From the NCBI RefSeq assembly GCF_001642725.1, contig NZ_LSUQ01000011.1, forward strand, positions 1 to 64,000: DNA of 64,000 nucleotides. The letters are read 5' to 3'. A program made the translations under genes and the position numbers. The stretch is from Ferroacidibacillus organovorans (GTDB taxonomy: Bacteria > Bacillota > Bacilli > Alicyclobacillales > SLC66). The notes under the pieces are model-generated. The model saw nothing but the letters and a program-made list of their open reading frames with translations. It did no database searches and had not been told where the DNA came from. Of this stretch, positions 1 to 8,747 are shown one piece after another. Numbering within the stretch: the first letter of the stretch is position 1; each line of letters opens with the position of its first letter.

Positions 1-1046
1 ATCTGCGCGAGTGCCCATGCACTCATCGCGCGCAGTTCCGGTCGCGCGTGCGCGAGATAGGTGACGAGCACAGGAATCGCCTCGACACTTCGCGCATTTC
101 CGAGCGCCACGATTGCGTTTCTGCGCCAGATCGCAGGACCTCGCCACGCAGCCGCCGTATGTCCGATGCGCTTCATCAGCGCGCGGTTTGAGAGTGTGAG
201 GATTTCAAGCAGATCGGGATAGGCAAGCGGTGTAACGGGTGGACCAAACGTCGACGGCGCAGCACGATCTTCGTTTCGTGGACATACGGTCTGACACGTG
301 TCACACCCCCAGACTCGACGGCCGAGGGACGCACGAAACTCCGGCGGGACAATCCCGTGTTCCTGTGTGATGTAAGAGAGGCAGCGCTTCGCGTCAAGTG
401 TGTATGGCGCAATCAAGGCGCCTGTGGGGCACGCTGTCAGACAGAGATCACATGTGCCACACACCTCTGTCCCCCACGGAAGGGCTCCATGCAGCGCATC
501 CGCTCCCTCAACGCGCAGATCGGTCAACAGCACACCCAAAAACACATACGTTCCATACGTTTTCGTAATCAGCATTCCGCTTTTTCCAATGGCGCCAAGC
601 CCTGCGGCGGTCGCGTACGCGCGATCGACCAGCGGCGATGTGTCGACACAGGGAAGAAATTGTGCAGGCCTCGCTGCGCACGTTTCCAATAGCGCAGAAA
701 ACCGCGACAATACATCCTTGAGCACGCGATGGTAGTCTGTGCGTTGCGCATAGACCGAAACGGCGCCGTGACGACGTCCGGTCGGATGCCGTAAAGACTC
801 GGATGCGGTGTGATACGGAAGCGCGATTGCAATCGCCGTTTGCACGGCCGGCATCAGTGCGCGCGGATCGAGGCGCAGTTCCGAGAAAGGGTGCTCAAAC
901 CCCGAATCCCGCTGTTCATCATAGTATCGCCTTAAAACAGGTTCGAGTTCGTCGAGGCGGCGCGCTGACACAACACCGACAAGGTCTAGTCCGAGTGCAG
1001 CAGCCGCTAGATCGAGTTGTTCTTTCGTCACATCATAGTGATCCAT
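1..1046 (-). CDS. queG: Epoxyqueuosine reductase QueG (3' end beyond window)
   Basis: Iron-sulfur and cobalamin-dependent enzyme that reduces epoxyqueuosine to queuosine in tRNA, the last step of queuosine synthesis. The protein begins MDHYDVTKEQL; an AGGTG ribosome site precedes the ATG. Two ferredoxin-like cysteine clusters are visible in the middle (CGTCDLCLTACPTGA and, about 50 residues later, CDTCQTVCP), as in the family. The part after them (ALGNARSVEAIPVL) looks like the HEAT-like C-terminal domain. The stop codon lies to the left of position 1, so only about 348 residues are seen. The next upstream gene on the same strand is rnhA, 25 bases away, so the two are probably co-transcribed. 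Confidence 0.93.
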   Translation of the reverse strand, partial: MDHYDVTKEQLDLAAAALGLDLVGVVSARRLDELEPVLRRYYDEQRDSGFEHPFSELRLDPRALMPAVQTAIAIALPYHTASESLRHPTGRRHGAVSVYAQRTDYHRVLKDVLSRFSALLETCAARPAQFLPCVDTSPLVDRAYATAAGLGAIGKSGMLITKTYGTYVFLGVLLTDLRVEGADALHGALPWGTEVCGTCDLCLTACPTGALIAPYTLDAKRCLSYITQEHGIVPPEFRASLGRRVWGCDTCQTVCPRNEDRAAPSTFGPPVTPLAYPDLLEILTLSNRALMKRIGHTAAAWRGPAIWRRNAIVALGNARSVEAIPVLVTYLAHARPELRAMSAWALAQ

Positions 1047-1071
1047 CGCTCGCTCACCTAATTGCACGCCG

Positions 1072-1524
1072 TCACTCCGCGCGCTTTTTTCCGCCTACCG
1101 CCGCGCGCGCAAGTGCGTCACACCGCTCGTTGTATGCGTGGCCACTGTGCCCTTTGACTTTGACGAACGTAACGTGGTGTACATCAAGCAAAGGCAGCAA
1201 CTGTTCCCACAAGTCACGGTTTTTGACGGCCTCCTTCTTGCTGTTCACCCAACCATTTTTTCGCCACTTTACATACCACTTCTCGTTGATGCAGTTGATA
1301 AGATAAGCTGAATCGCTGTGCAGCGCAACCTCGCACGGTTTTTTAAGCGCCTTTAGCCCTTCCACGGCGGCGAGAATCTCCATGCGCTGATTCGTCGTCT
1401 CAGCCTCCCCGCCAGATAACTCTCTCTCTTTTGCGCCGTTTACCAAAATCGCTGACCAGCCACCTGGCCCGGGATTTCCGCTGCACGCCCCATCCGTATA
1501 AAGTTCAACGTGAACTTGTGACAT
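1072..1524 (-). CDS. rnhA: Ribonuclease HI
   Basis: Cleaves the RNA strand of RNA-DNA hybrids in the cytoplasm. The 150-residue product has the usual family length and order: [13 protein letters not shown] at the N-terminus (first catalytic Asp), the [10 protein letters not shown] helix (Glu), LHSDSAYL (second Asp), the basic [11 protein letters not shown] stretch, a KVKGHSG loop and ERCDALAR (last Asp). The frame is open further upstream (to 1620), but the MSQVHVELY start at 1524 has AAAGG nine bases before it and gives the normal N-terminus, so it is preferred. Lies directly upstream of queG. Confidence 0.93.
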   Translation of the reverse strand: MSQVHVELYTDGACSGNPGPGGWSAILVNGAKERELSGGEAETTNQRMEILAAVEGLKALKKPCEVALHSDSAYLINCINEKWYVKWRKNGWVNSKKEAVKNRDLWEQLLPLLDVHHVTFVKVKGHSGHAYNERCDALARAAVGGKKRAE

Positions 1525-1683
1525 CTCCATCATCCTTTTCATCCCAGTACGAAAGATCGAGCCCCAAGTGACGCATACTATCTTTGCTTTTAGCGTTTTA
1601 AACAAAGGAGCATTTCCCATGCGGCGATTCGACCAATACCCTATGTTTCTCTATTGTACCACCGCGCACTGTGGCGGTCGTCT

Positions 1684-2451
1684 ATGAATCCACTCGCGTC
1701 CCTCATAATCGCACTGTTACTCCCGTGCCTCTCTCAAATGGACACGTTAAAACCTGATATCTGGGGCGGTGGTGTCTCACGCATTCCCGCTTCCGGTCAA
1801 CAACTCTGGGAAGAGCGGGCTCCCCATCAAGTCTTTTTTCACGTGAAGACCACGAAGCGCATTGTAGCCCTCACCTTTGATGACGGCCCTCACCCATCCT
1901 ATACGCCAGCCATTCTCGCAGTCCTTCACGCTCATCACGCCCACGGGACCTTTTTCGTTGTCGGAAATGAGGTTAAACACTATCCGCACATCTTGCGCGA
2001 AATCATACGTGACGGAAATGAACTCGGCAATCACACATCCAATCACCCAAAACTCAGCCAGCTCACGGAAAAGGAAATTCGTTCATGTGACGAGTTGATT
2101 GAAGATGTGACAGGCTTTCGTCCTGTCTTATTGCGCCCCCCCGGCGGACACATCAGTGATCGTCTGCTCACACTCAGTCGAAAAACAGGCCATGTTTTGA
2201 TCATGTGGACATGGGATGTCGACGCCAAAGACTGGATGAAGCCAGGCATTCGGACAATCGTGCAAAAAATCGTGGATCACGTCGATCCAGGGGATATCAT
2301 CATTCTGCACGACGGCGGAGGTAAGCGCTCGCAGACGGTTGAGGCGTTGCCAATCATCCTGTCTGATTTGGCGCGCCGCGGCTACGCGTGCGTTTCTGTC
2401 AGTGAGTTGTTTCGCCAGACGCACATTCAACGCGAAGGTCCCCAAAAATAA
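1684..2451 (+). CDS. Polysaccharide deacetylase (NodB domain), exported
   Basis: Zn-dependent carbohydrate esterase family 4 enzyme that removes acetyl groups from N-acetylated glycans; in spore formers these act on peptidoglycan or cortex. Visible NodB motifs: TFDDGPHPSYTP (metal and base Asp), NHTSNHPKL (the H-x3-H metal ligands), RPPGG, WTWDVDAKDW and IILHDGGG. The N-terminus MNPLASLIIALLLPCLSQ looks like a signal peptide or anchor. The ATG at 1684 is chosen because it places this hydrophobic segment at the start; a TTG at 1654 would add ten residues. The ribosome site is weak. It stands alone, convergent with the germination operon. Whether it belongs to the PdaA, PdaB or YlxY type cannot be told by eye. 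Confidence 0.88.
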   Translation: MNPLASLIIALLLPCLSQMDTLKPDIWGGGVSRIPASGQQLWEERAPHQVFFHVKTTKRIVALTFDDGPHPSYTPAILAVLHAHHAHGTFFVVGNEVKHYPHILREIIRDGNELGNHTSNHPKLSQLTEKEIRSCDELIEDVTGFRPVLLRPPGGHISDRLLTLSRKTGHVLIMWTWDVDAKDWMKPGIRTIVQKIVDHVDPGDIIILHDGGGKRSQTVEALPIILSDLARRGYACVSVSELFRQTHIQREGPQK

Positions 2452-2489
2452 AGAAACCACCCCCTTTGCCAAGGTGGAAGTCCCGTGCG

Positions 2490-2672
2490 TTACAACAAAA
2501 CGCGCATCGTAAAGTAGCCGATGGAAAAACCCGCGCCAAGGAGCGCCAAAAGCCCACTCCCGACCGCGGCGAGTCGGTTTCGTCTCTTCCAATACCAAAT
2601 CGTCACATTCACGGTATAGATCGCAATAAGAATAGGAACCGCGATGGATAAAACAAATTCAAACACACTCAT
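2490..2672 (-). CDS. Small two-helix membrane protein of a germinant receptor operon (GerXD-like)
   Basis: A 60-residue protein starting MSVFEFVLSIAVPILIAIY, with two hydrophobic segments (about 5-25 and 34-57) separated by a basic loop WKRRNRL. It starts inside the last codons of the receptor B gene with an ATGA overlap, so the two are translationally coupled. Some gerA-type operons of Bacillus species carry a short D gene for a two-helix membrane protein that modulates receptor function; this gene has the right size, topology and place. Assignment rests on context and topology, not on sequence motifs. Confidence 0.7.
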   Translation of the reverse strand: MSVFEFVLSIAVPILIAIYTVNVTIWYWKRRNRLAAVGSGLLALLGAGFSIGYFTMRVLL

Positions 2673-3895
2673 CGCAAGACCCCCTTTCGAAAGCCAGAGC
2701 GTGCACGCGCTGTCCCAGATTCACGGCTCTCCTCATCACCTTTTCCACTTCCACGCTTTTTTTTCCGATGTCGGCGGGATTTGATCCACTGAATGAACCG
2801 CGCGATCAAGGCTAAGCCAACCGGAAGCGCGAGTGTCACGATCCAACTGTACTTCTCAAAATAATTTGCATAGAGCATCTGAACCGTGGGCAAGTCGGGC
2901 GGTAAAAACGCGAGAACATAAATCAAGACGATGAACATCGGAAGCAGCGGGCGGTAAAGCGGCATGCGAAACGCATGCGCATAGAGATACCCTGTAAGCC
3001 ATAACCCGAATCCCAATTTGATGACCGCGGCAGAGATCCATAAAAACACAAAAACAGACTCCAAACGTTGAACGTAGCGCCCCACGTAGATGACACGCGC
3101 GAGTTGGTACATGGGAAAGGGGACCGTTCCAGTCACTGCCGACGCAAACGTGCCGATAAAAACCAGGAGAACGACTGACATGATCACGGCCGAAAAGGAG
3201 ATACTCATGATGCCCACGCGCAACGTGTGCTTGTGATTGCGCAGCGTCGCCGCGAGAATCATTATAAGTAAAAGCTGCGGAAATTCCCCAGTGTTGCGAA
3301 AGCCGCTTTTCGCGAGTGCGAGCGGGCCGTTGCCAAGGATGGGAAAAAGCAGTTCGCGCCGAAACCACGTCATCGGCAAGAGCGTCAACACAATAAGCCC
3401 CACCAGCATGACACCGCCGAGCAAGATAGAGACGCGTGTAAGCCCTTCATAGCCCGCCATCGCATAGTAGAATACGGTCAGTAGCAACAAGAGAATAATG
3501 ATCGAAGTCGGCGTCGCCGGAAGCACGGTCGTAATGATTGTCTCTGAGAACTCGCGCGCATTCAGCGCCGTCTGTAGCAAGAAATAGCAGGATAGCGCCA
3601 GTGCGAGTGGCATCGTAAGATAAGGGGTCAGTGTTTCATCCAGCGATTCAAGCCAGTTCCGTTTTGCGACAGAACGCTGCAATAGAAACACGACGAAAAG
3701 CGCCGCAAGCATGAGAACTGCGCTTAAAAGTGGGGTAAAAAATGCGCCTTGTGCACTGTGTTCAGCCAACCGGGATGGAAAACTGAGGAAGATATCGGTT
3801 GATCCATACACAGTGAGCAGCGCGGCCAGTTCGACAGTACCCACCCGCCCCGTTCGCAACACGACCCCTTTTCCGTCGGTTGATTGATCGCTCAT
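2669..3895 (-). CDS. Spore germination receptor B subunit (GerAB/GerXB family)
   Basis: Polytopic inner spore membrane protein of the amino acid/polyamine/organocation superfamily; in GerA-type receptors the B subunit carries the germinant pocket. The 408-residue product has about ten hydrophobic segments, starting after a short polar N-terminus (MSDQSTDGKGVVLRTGRVG), and ends in a basic tail RRHRKKKRGSGKG. The ATG at 3895 overlaps the stop of the A gene (ATGA) and has a GGAGGGGG site 10-15 bases before it; a start nine codons further up is open but lacks this. Operon order A-B-D with no C lipoprotein gene. Confidence 0.9.
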   Translation of the reverse strand: MSDQSTDGKGVVLRTGRVGTVELAALLTVYGSTDIFLSFPSRLAEHSAQGAFFTPLLSAVLMLAALFVVFLLQRSVAKRNWLESLDETLTPYLTMPLALALSCYFLLQTALNAREFSETIITTVLPATPTSIIILLLLLTVFYYAMAGYEGLTRVSILLGGVMLVGLIVLTLLPMTWFRRELLFPILGNGPLALAKSGFRNTGEFPQLLLIMILAATLRNHKHTLRVGIMSISFSAVIMSVVLLVFIGTFASAVTGTVPFPMYQLARVIYVGRYVQRLESVFVFLWISAAVIKLGFGLWLTGYLYAHAFRMPLYRPLLPMFIVLIYVLAFLPPDLPTVQMLYANYFEKYSWIVTLALPVGLALIARFIQWIKSRRHRKKKRGSGKGDEESRESGTARARSGFRKGVLR

Positions 3896-5829
3896 TTCTT
3901 GACCCGCCCCCTCCGTCCCCACCCGCGGCGCGCACGCTTCGCTTCTTCTGAGTCGGCGACGCGCGGATCAAACCCGCGCGTAACCTCCGCCTCTTTTCTC
4001 GTGCGCAGTGGCCAGTACGCGTTCGGTCGCTGCTCCATCTTGAAGATTTTCCCGCGCAGCAGGCTGTCAGGAGATGAGGTGCGCCGCGGGGCAATCGGGC
4101 TCATGATGGGCACCCCCAGACTGCGAACCGTCACCATATGCATGAGCAGAATCATAAGCCCAAGCGCGATCCCATAGAATCCAAACGCGGCTCCGGCCAC
4201 GATGAATCCAAATCTCAGGAGTCGCACGCTAAAGGAGAGGTTGTAATTTGGCATGGTGAATGATGCGAGCGCGGTAACCGCCACCACGATGATCAGAAGT
4301 GGACTGATGATCCCCGCCGCGACGGCCGCTTGTCCGAGAATCAAGGCGCCGACAATGCCGATGGTTGGACCGATAATCGTGGGGATGCGAATCCCCGCCT
4401 CGCGAATCAGCTCGATCGAAAATTCCATAAGAACCACTTCTAGCACGACGGGAAATGGGACGCGTTCACGCGATGCGGCGATGGCCAGCATGAGGTCGGT
4501 CGGAATCATCTCTGGGTGAAAGTTTGTCACTGCGATGTAAAAGGATGGCAAGAGGAGCGCTATCGTGAGCGAAATCAGTCGGATGACCCGAATAAAGGAG
4601 CCGAATGGCCAGCGCAAATACGCGTCTTCCGATGTTTGCAAAAGCGTCCAAAAGAGTACAGGCGCGAGCAGCGCAAATGTGCTGTGTCCGACAAAGATCG
4701 CCACCTGACCCTCCGACAGGCCGTACGCAACGCGATCAGGTCGCTCTGTCGATAAAAACTTCGGAAAAAAACTGATCGGCCCATCTTCCAGGAACTGCTC
4801 CAACATCCCGCTGTCTGGAAGATAGTCGATCTCAATCCCCATGATCCGTTTTTTGATCTCGGTCACGAGTTTGGGATTCGTTACGCCATCCATATACATG
4901 ATCGCGACATCCGTGCTCGCAAGCGTCCCGATCTGCAACATCTCTGTGACGAGTCTTGGTGAGCGCAGTTTTGCGCGCACGAGTCCTGTATTCGCGCGAA
5001 AGCTCTCCGTAAACGCATCGTGCGGACCGCGCACCACTGCTTCTGATTGGGAGAGTCCAACGGTGCGATGCTCCCAGCCTTTGGTTTCTACCGAAAGCAC
5101 CGCGCTGATTCCGTCAAAAAAGAGGACCGTACTGCCTGCGAGAATGTTTTCGGATGCTTCTTTCCATGTCTTAAACGCGACCGCTTGATTTCCCGGCACG
5201 AGCGCCTGTTTGATATGGTCGAGCCACTGCCCTCTTGGCGTCTGGTGATCGAGATTGGTCAAATACATGAGCGGTTCGAGAATATGGGTATTGATGATCG
5301 TTTTATCTGCCAATCCATCGACAAAAACGGCGATCGCTCGAAACGGATGATCCCCGCCGATGGAAAAATCGCGAATGACAATATCCGCATTTCGCGGCAA
5401 GCGAAACAGTCGCGTGAGGATTCGTCGATTGGTCGCCAAATCGTATTGAATCGCTTTTGGAATTGGACCCTGAAACGAGAGTGTTTCTCCGGTCGTCCGA
5501 CGAATTGCGCGCGTCGCCAACTCTTCAAACGAGATGGGGCGAACCGCTGTCTGAAACGTTCGCTCGCTCGTGTACACATCGCGCGAAGTGAGCGCGCGAT
5601 CTTCCCGTTTGTCTGAGATCTCTACGTCGCTTTCATAGTTTGCAGACTGTTGCGATTCGCGAATGTTCACCTTTGCGCGGAGCAACCGCAGCCTTGAATA
5701 CGGTACGTCGCGGCGGTGGTTGCGGCGCTTTCCTGAAGTTTTTCGTTGATCTTCAGGTGTAAGTACAAACGCCTCGTCCATCACTGAGTCATCGACCGTG
5801 AGAAGTCGTGTAAAGCGGCTCCAATCCAT
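3892..5829 (-). CDS. Spore germination receptor A subunit (GerAA/GerXA family)
   Basis: GerA-family subunit of a nutrient germinant receptor in the inner spore membrane. The 645-residue protein has a basic hydrophilic N-terminal extension (RKTSGKRRNHRRDVP), the conserved soluble region with PFRAIAVFVDGLADKTIIN, VVRGPHDAFTESFRANTGLVRAKLRSP and DVAIMYMDGVTNPKLV, then five or so hydrophobic helices from about residue 380 (VAIFVGHSTFALLAPVLF) and a basic tail. It is longer than the usual 480-540 residues because of both tails. ATG 5829 is used; the TTG at 5868 would lie almost on the predicted sigma-G promoter. First gene of the A-B-D operon. Confidence 0.92.
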   Translation of the reverse strand: MDWSRFTRLLTVDDSVMDEAFVLTPEDQRKTSGKRRNHRRDVPYSRLRLLRAKVNIRESQQSANYESDVEISDKREDRALTSRDVYTSERTFQTAVRPISFEELATRAIRRTTGETLSFQGPIPKAIQYDLATNRRILTRLFRLPRNADIVIRDFSIGGDHPFRAIAVFVDGLADKTIINTHILEPLMYLTNLDHQTPRGQWLDHIKQALVPGNQAVAFKTWKEASENILAGSTVLFFDGISAVLSVETKGWEHRTVGLSQSEAVVRGPHDAFTESFRANTGLVRAKLRSPRLVTEMLQIGTLASTDVAIMYMDGVTNPKLVTEIKKRIMGIEIDYLPDSGMLEQFLEDGPISFFPKFLSTERPDRVAYGLSEGQVAIFVGHSTFALLAPVLFWTLLQTSEDAYLRWPFGSFIRVIRLISLTIALLLPSFYIAVTNFHPEMIPTDLMLAIAASRERVPFPVVLEVVLMEFSIELIREAGIRIPTIIGPTIGIVGALILGQAAVAAGIISPLLIIVVAVTALASFTMPNYNLSFSVRLLRFGFIVAGAAFGFYGIALGLMILLMHMVTVRSLGVPIMSPIAPRRTSSPDSLLRGKIFKMEQRPNAYWPLRTRKEAEVTRGFDPRVADSEEAKRARRGWGRRGRVKK

Positions 5830-5870
5830 GCGCGACCCCCCACCAGAAATCCTCGTGATCCTTCTCAACC

Positions 5871-5899
5871 GAGTATTTCCAAGTGGAGGTATCGTATGC
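5871..5899 (-). promoter_or_regulatory. Candidate sigma-G promoter of the germination receptor operon
   Basis: On the minus strand GCATA (5899-5895), a 17-base spacer and AATACTC (5877-5871) resemble the forespore sigma-G consensus (GHATR, CATACTA). The position about 40 bases before the ATG at 5829 fits; gerA-type operons are known sigma-G targets. Inferred from the match only. Confidence 0.45.
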
Positions 5900-5904
5900 G
5901 CCTG

Positions 5905-7242
5905 CTAGAAGAGGAGTTGCCCGAGCAGCGCCGCCGACAGCCCGATCAAGGCAAGCGCAATCGTCCACGAGATGGTCTTGCCAAACGTCCCGTTTCGATA
6001 CGCCCCCATCACCGCCTCATTGCTCGTCAGACGAATGAGGAAGATGAGCGTCGGCGCAATCAAGACGCCCCCTGCGACTTGCGCGAGCACCGCCGTGAAA
6101 TTGAGTGGAAGATGCGGGATCAAAATGGCGCCTGCCGCCAGCGCCAGGCTGCCGATGTACACAGCGTAAAACCGCGGGGCAGCCGCAAGTTTGTCGTTGA
6201 GACTGCGCGCCCAGCCAAGCGTCTCCGCGATCGTCCAGGAGGAGGACAGGGAGATCGTGATGGATGCGAGAAAGCCCGCATTAAAGAGGCCGAAGCCAAA
6301 GAGAATGGCGGAAAAGCGACCTGCGACGTGGGCGAGCGCTAGTATGAGAAGCGCGGGCGACGCGCTTGCGATCGATGTGACGTGCTGATAGAGCACTGCG
6401 CCGCAGATCATGATGGCCGCCGCGATGATGACCTGGATGATACTTCCAAGCGCTGTGTCGATGCGCGCCAGTTTCAGGTGACGGATCTCCACGCCTTTAT
6501 CGATGACTGCGCTGCCCTGAAAAAAGATCATCCAGGGCGCGAGCGCGTTGCCAACCGTCGCGATGACAAACCACAGCACACTTGCGTGGGGCACAGGCAT
6601 TGACCAGTGAAAGAGCGCATTGGCGAGCGTGGCGCCATTTGGATGGGTGAGGATGGCCACGATCAAAAACACGATGTTGAGCGCGCCAACGAGCAGAGCG
6701 AGTCGCTCTTTGGTGAAATAGCCGGTAAAGATAGCGATGGCTACGACGAGCAAAAAACTCACCCCATCCGCAAGCGTGAGTGGCCAGCCAAGCAGCGTGA
6801 GTCCCGCTGTCATTCCGATGAACTCGGTCATGAGCGTCAAGAGATTCAAAATGAGCAGTGTCACCATCTGAAACCGCCCGAACCCTTTTCCGAAGTGGAT
6901 GTATACGAGTTTCGCGAATCCCTGTTTTGTCACGGCGCCAAGCCGCACGGTCATCTCCTGAATGGTATACGTGACAATCGAGAGGCATAATACGAGTGGA
7001 ATAAAAAAGCTCAGTCCAAACGTGGCTCCCGTTACGGCGTAGGATACGACACCGCCCGCGTCATTGTCGCCAATCATGGCGAGAAGCCCCGGGCCCATCA
7101 AAAGCCAAAAGGCCATCGACCATGCGCGCAACCTCCGCGTCCACGTCTTGCTCTCACAAAGTGTCACTGGGTCATTTGCGATTTCTTGTTCGACGGAGGC
7201 GGAACGTGTGCGATTGTTCAAGCCGTGTTCCCCCTTCTCCAT
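5905..7242 (-). CDS. Nramp-related divalent metal transporter with non-canonical metal-site motifs
   Basis: Inner membrane transporter of the SLC11/Nramp superfamily with about eleven hydrophobic helices. The first helix reads GPGLLAMIGDNDAGG, where manganese/iron Nramps have DPGN, so the Asp is kept but the Pro and Asn are changed. In helix six the canonical MPHN is replaced by APWM, so the metal-binding Met is missing. Loss of this Met is known from Nramp-related magnesium transporters, which makes Mg2+ a better guess than Mn2+, but that is inference. ATG 7242 lacks a good ribosome site; a TTG at 7221 has GGAGAAGGGGGAA in front and may be the true start. Confidence 0.82.
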   Translation of the reverse strand: MEKGEHGLNNRTRSASVEQEIANDPVTLCESKTWTRRLRAWSMAFWLLMGPGLLAMIGDNDAGGVVSYAVTGATFGLSFFIPLVLCLSIVTYTIQEMTVRLGAVTKQGFAKLVYIHFGKGFGRFQMVTLLILNLLTLMTEFIGMTAGLTLLGWPLTLADGVSFLLVVAIAIFTGYFTKERLALLVGALNIVFLIVAILTHPNGATLANALFHWSMPVPHASVLWFVIATVGNALAPWMIFFQGSAVIDKGVEIRHLKLARIDTALGSIIQVIIAAAIMICGAVLYQHVTSIASASPALLILALAHVAGRFSAILFGFGLFNAGFLASITISLSSSWTIAETLGWARSLNDKLAAAPRFYAVYIGSLALAAGAILIPHLPLNFTAVLAQVAGGVLIAPTLIFLIRLTSNEAVMGAYRNGTFGKTISWTIALALIGLSAALLGQLLF

Positions 7243-7386
7243 ACGCAACTCAGCATATGAACAGGGGCGAGGCTTTGTGCACAGCGAACATGTGGTGACG
7301 CAGAAGGATTTTCAGGAGAACACTTGGGCAATCCTCAATGCTCGAAATGGTGTGTCGCGCACTGCAAGCTGTGATTCTGTGGTGTT

Positions 7387-8028
7387 CTACGTGATTGCTC
7401 CACGTTCAGTTACAGGTGAGCGTATGGACGAGATGTCAAAGACAACTTCCTCACCTGTCGGATCACCGTCTGGGCTGTTCAACTTCTTAAACACAAAACG
7501 CTGCGAAGCTAGATCGTCTGGGAGTGCAGGGGAAACCGCAAATGCGAAACTGTAGTGGTGTGCAGATCCACCGCCACCCGAATTCACGGCGGCATACGGT
7601 GCACCCACTTCCAATTCGAAGAAAGGATGGGGCAGGCGTTTATGAATTTCTACATTTGGCATCGATTCGTAGTCAAGGAGGAGTTGTACCACGCTGGCAT
7701 TTTGATATTGACGGATGAATGAGAGCGTATACATCACCCCGTCGCGCTCAAGCGAGCGGAGAATGGGGATATACTTGCGGAAGTTTTCCGGCTGGATTCG
7801 CGGACGGAAACTCGACGGACGGCGCGCAACTGCAAAAATAGAGTGCAAGTAATCCTCATACAGATCGTATTTCTCGGACCACGCGGTAATCTTTTCCGGT
7901 GACGGCAACAACGCCGGTTCACCTGACAGCTCTTTTCTCTGCTTGAGCAGCGCACAGATCTGCTCGTCAATTGACGCCATGCGCTCATCATCGTAGCTTG
8001 GCCAGCGCTCGCTCGGCATGCGGTTCAT
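7387..8028 (-). CDS. Conserved protein of unknown function after nth
   Basis: A 213-residue soluble protein, not recognised. The N-terminus (DDERMASIDEQICALLKQRKEL) is a short helix rich in charge and looks like the first helix of chorismate-mutase-like folds, but the rest (FRPRIQPENFRKYIPILRS, VQLLLDYESMPNVEIH, HHYSFAFAVSPALPDDLA) does not fit that family. A glycine run NSGGGGSAHH lies before the last strand region. Its ATG overlaps the nth stop (ATGA), so it is the last gene of an HD - nucleotidase - nth - orf run. The function is not known. Confidence 0.8.
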   Translation of the reverse strand: MNRMPSERWPSYDDERMASIDEQICALLKQRKELSGEPALLPSPEKITAWSEKYDLYEDYLHSIFAVARRPSSFRPRIQPENFRKYIPILRSLERDGVMYTLSFIRQYQNASVVQLLLDYESMPNVEIHKRLPHPFFELEVGAPYAAVNSGGGGSAHHYSFAFAVSPALPDDLASQRFVFKKLNSPDGDPTGEEVVFDISSIRSPVTERGAIT

Positions 8029-8747
8029 CCTAAATCATCCCCCAATCCTTTGCGACTGTCACGCACCGTGCTCTGCTCACGCGCGCGTTTGCGCTTCTGT
8101 CGCTTTGCACTCTCACGAAAGGTCCTGCACGATACTGCGAGTTCGCAGCGACTGCACTGCGGTTGCCGGGCGTTGCACACGCGCCTGCCGTGGAAAATCA
8201 GCCAGTGGTGCGCTTGCGTCCACTGCGCCTTCGGAATCCGCCGCATCAGTTGCTGCTCTGTCTCATGCACATCGTCGCTGTCTGCGAGCCCCAATCGATT
8301 CGAGACGCGCTGTACGTGCGTATCAACCGCGATCGCCGGGACCCCGAAGGCGTTTGACAGCACAACATTCGCTGTTTTGCGCCCAACGCCCGGAAGTGCG
8401 ACCAGCGTCTCCATCGTGTTGGGAACCTCGCCTCCGTGCTCGTCGCTGATACGCCTGCTCGTCTCGACGATGTTTTTCGCCTTCATCTTGTAGAGTCCAC
8501 ACTGCGCGATCAAGCGCTCCACATCTTCGAGCGACGCTTTTGCCATCGCCCCAGGTGTCGGATAGTGTTCGAACAACTCCGGCGTGATCATGTTTACGCG
8601 CTTATCCGTGCACTGCGCAGAGAGAATCGTCGCAATCAAGAGCTCGTAAGGATTGCGGTGATCGAGTTCACAATGCGCATCCGGGTAAAGATCCTCGAGT
8701 GTACGCAAGATCGTCCCCACCGGCACGCGCGGCAGCGTATTCGCCAT
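8025..8747 (-). CDS. nth: Endonuclease III (DNA glycosylase/AP lyase)
   Basis: Base excision repair enzyme removing oxidised pyrimidines and nicking AP sites. The 240-residue product shows the helix-hairpin-helix LPGVGRKTANVVL with the catalytic Lys, the catalytic Asp in AVDTHVQRVSNRLGL, and the C-terminal iron-sulfur loop C-x6-C-x2-C-x5-C (CNARQPQCSRCELAVSC). A basic tail (RQKRKRAREQ) extends beyond the usual end. The ATG at 8747 overlaps the stop of the upstream nucleotidase by one base (TAATG) and has AAAGGAGG nine bases before it, so an earlier in-frame start (8774) is rejected. Confidence 0.95.
   Translation of the reverse strand: MANTLPRVPVGTILRTLEDLYPDAHCELDHRNPYELLIATILSAQCTDKRVNMITPELFEHYPTPGAMAKASLEDVERLIAQCGLYKMKAKNIVETSRRISDEHGGEVPNTMETLVALPGVGRKTANVVLSNAFGVPAIAVDTHVQRVSNRLGLADSDDVHETEQQLMRRIPKAQWTQAHHWLIFHGRRVCNARQPQCSRCELAVSCRTFRESAKRQKRKRAREQSTVRDSRKGLGDDLG

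Noticed and set aside
8018-8493. Long plus-strand frames opposite nth, and similar antisense frames along the core genes
   Set aside because: They are composition-driven shadows of the minus-strand genes, with no domain motifs or ribosome sites.
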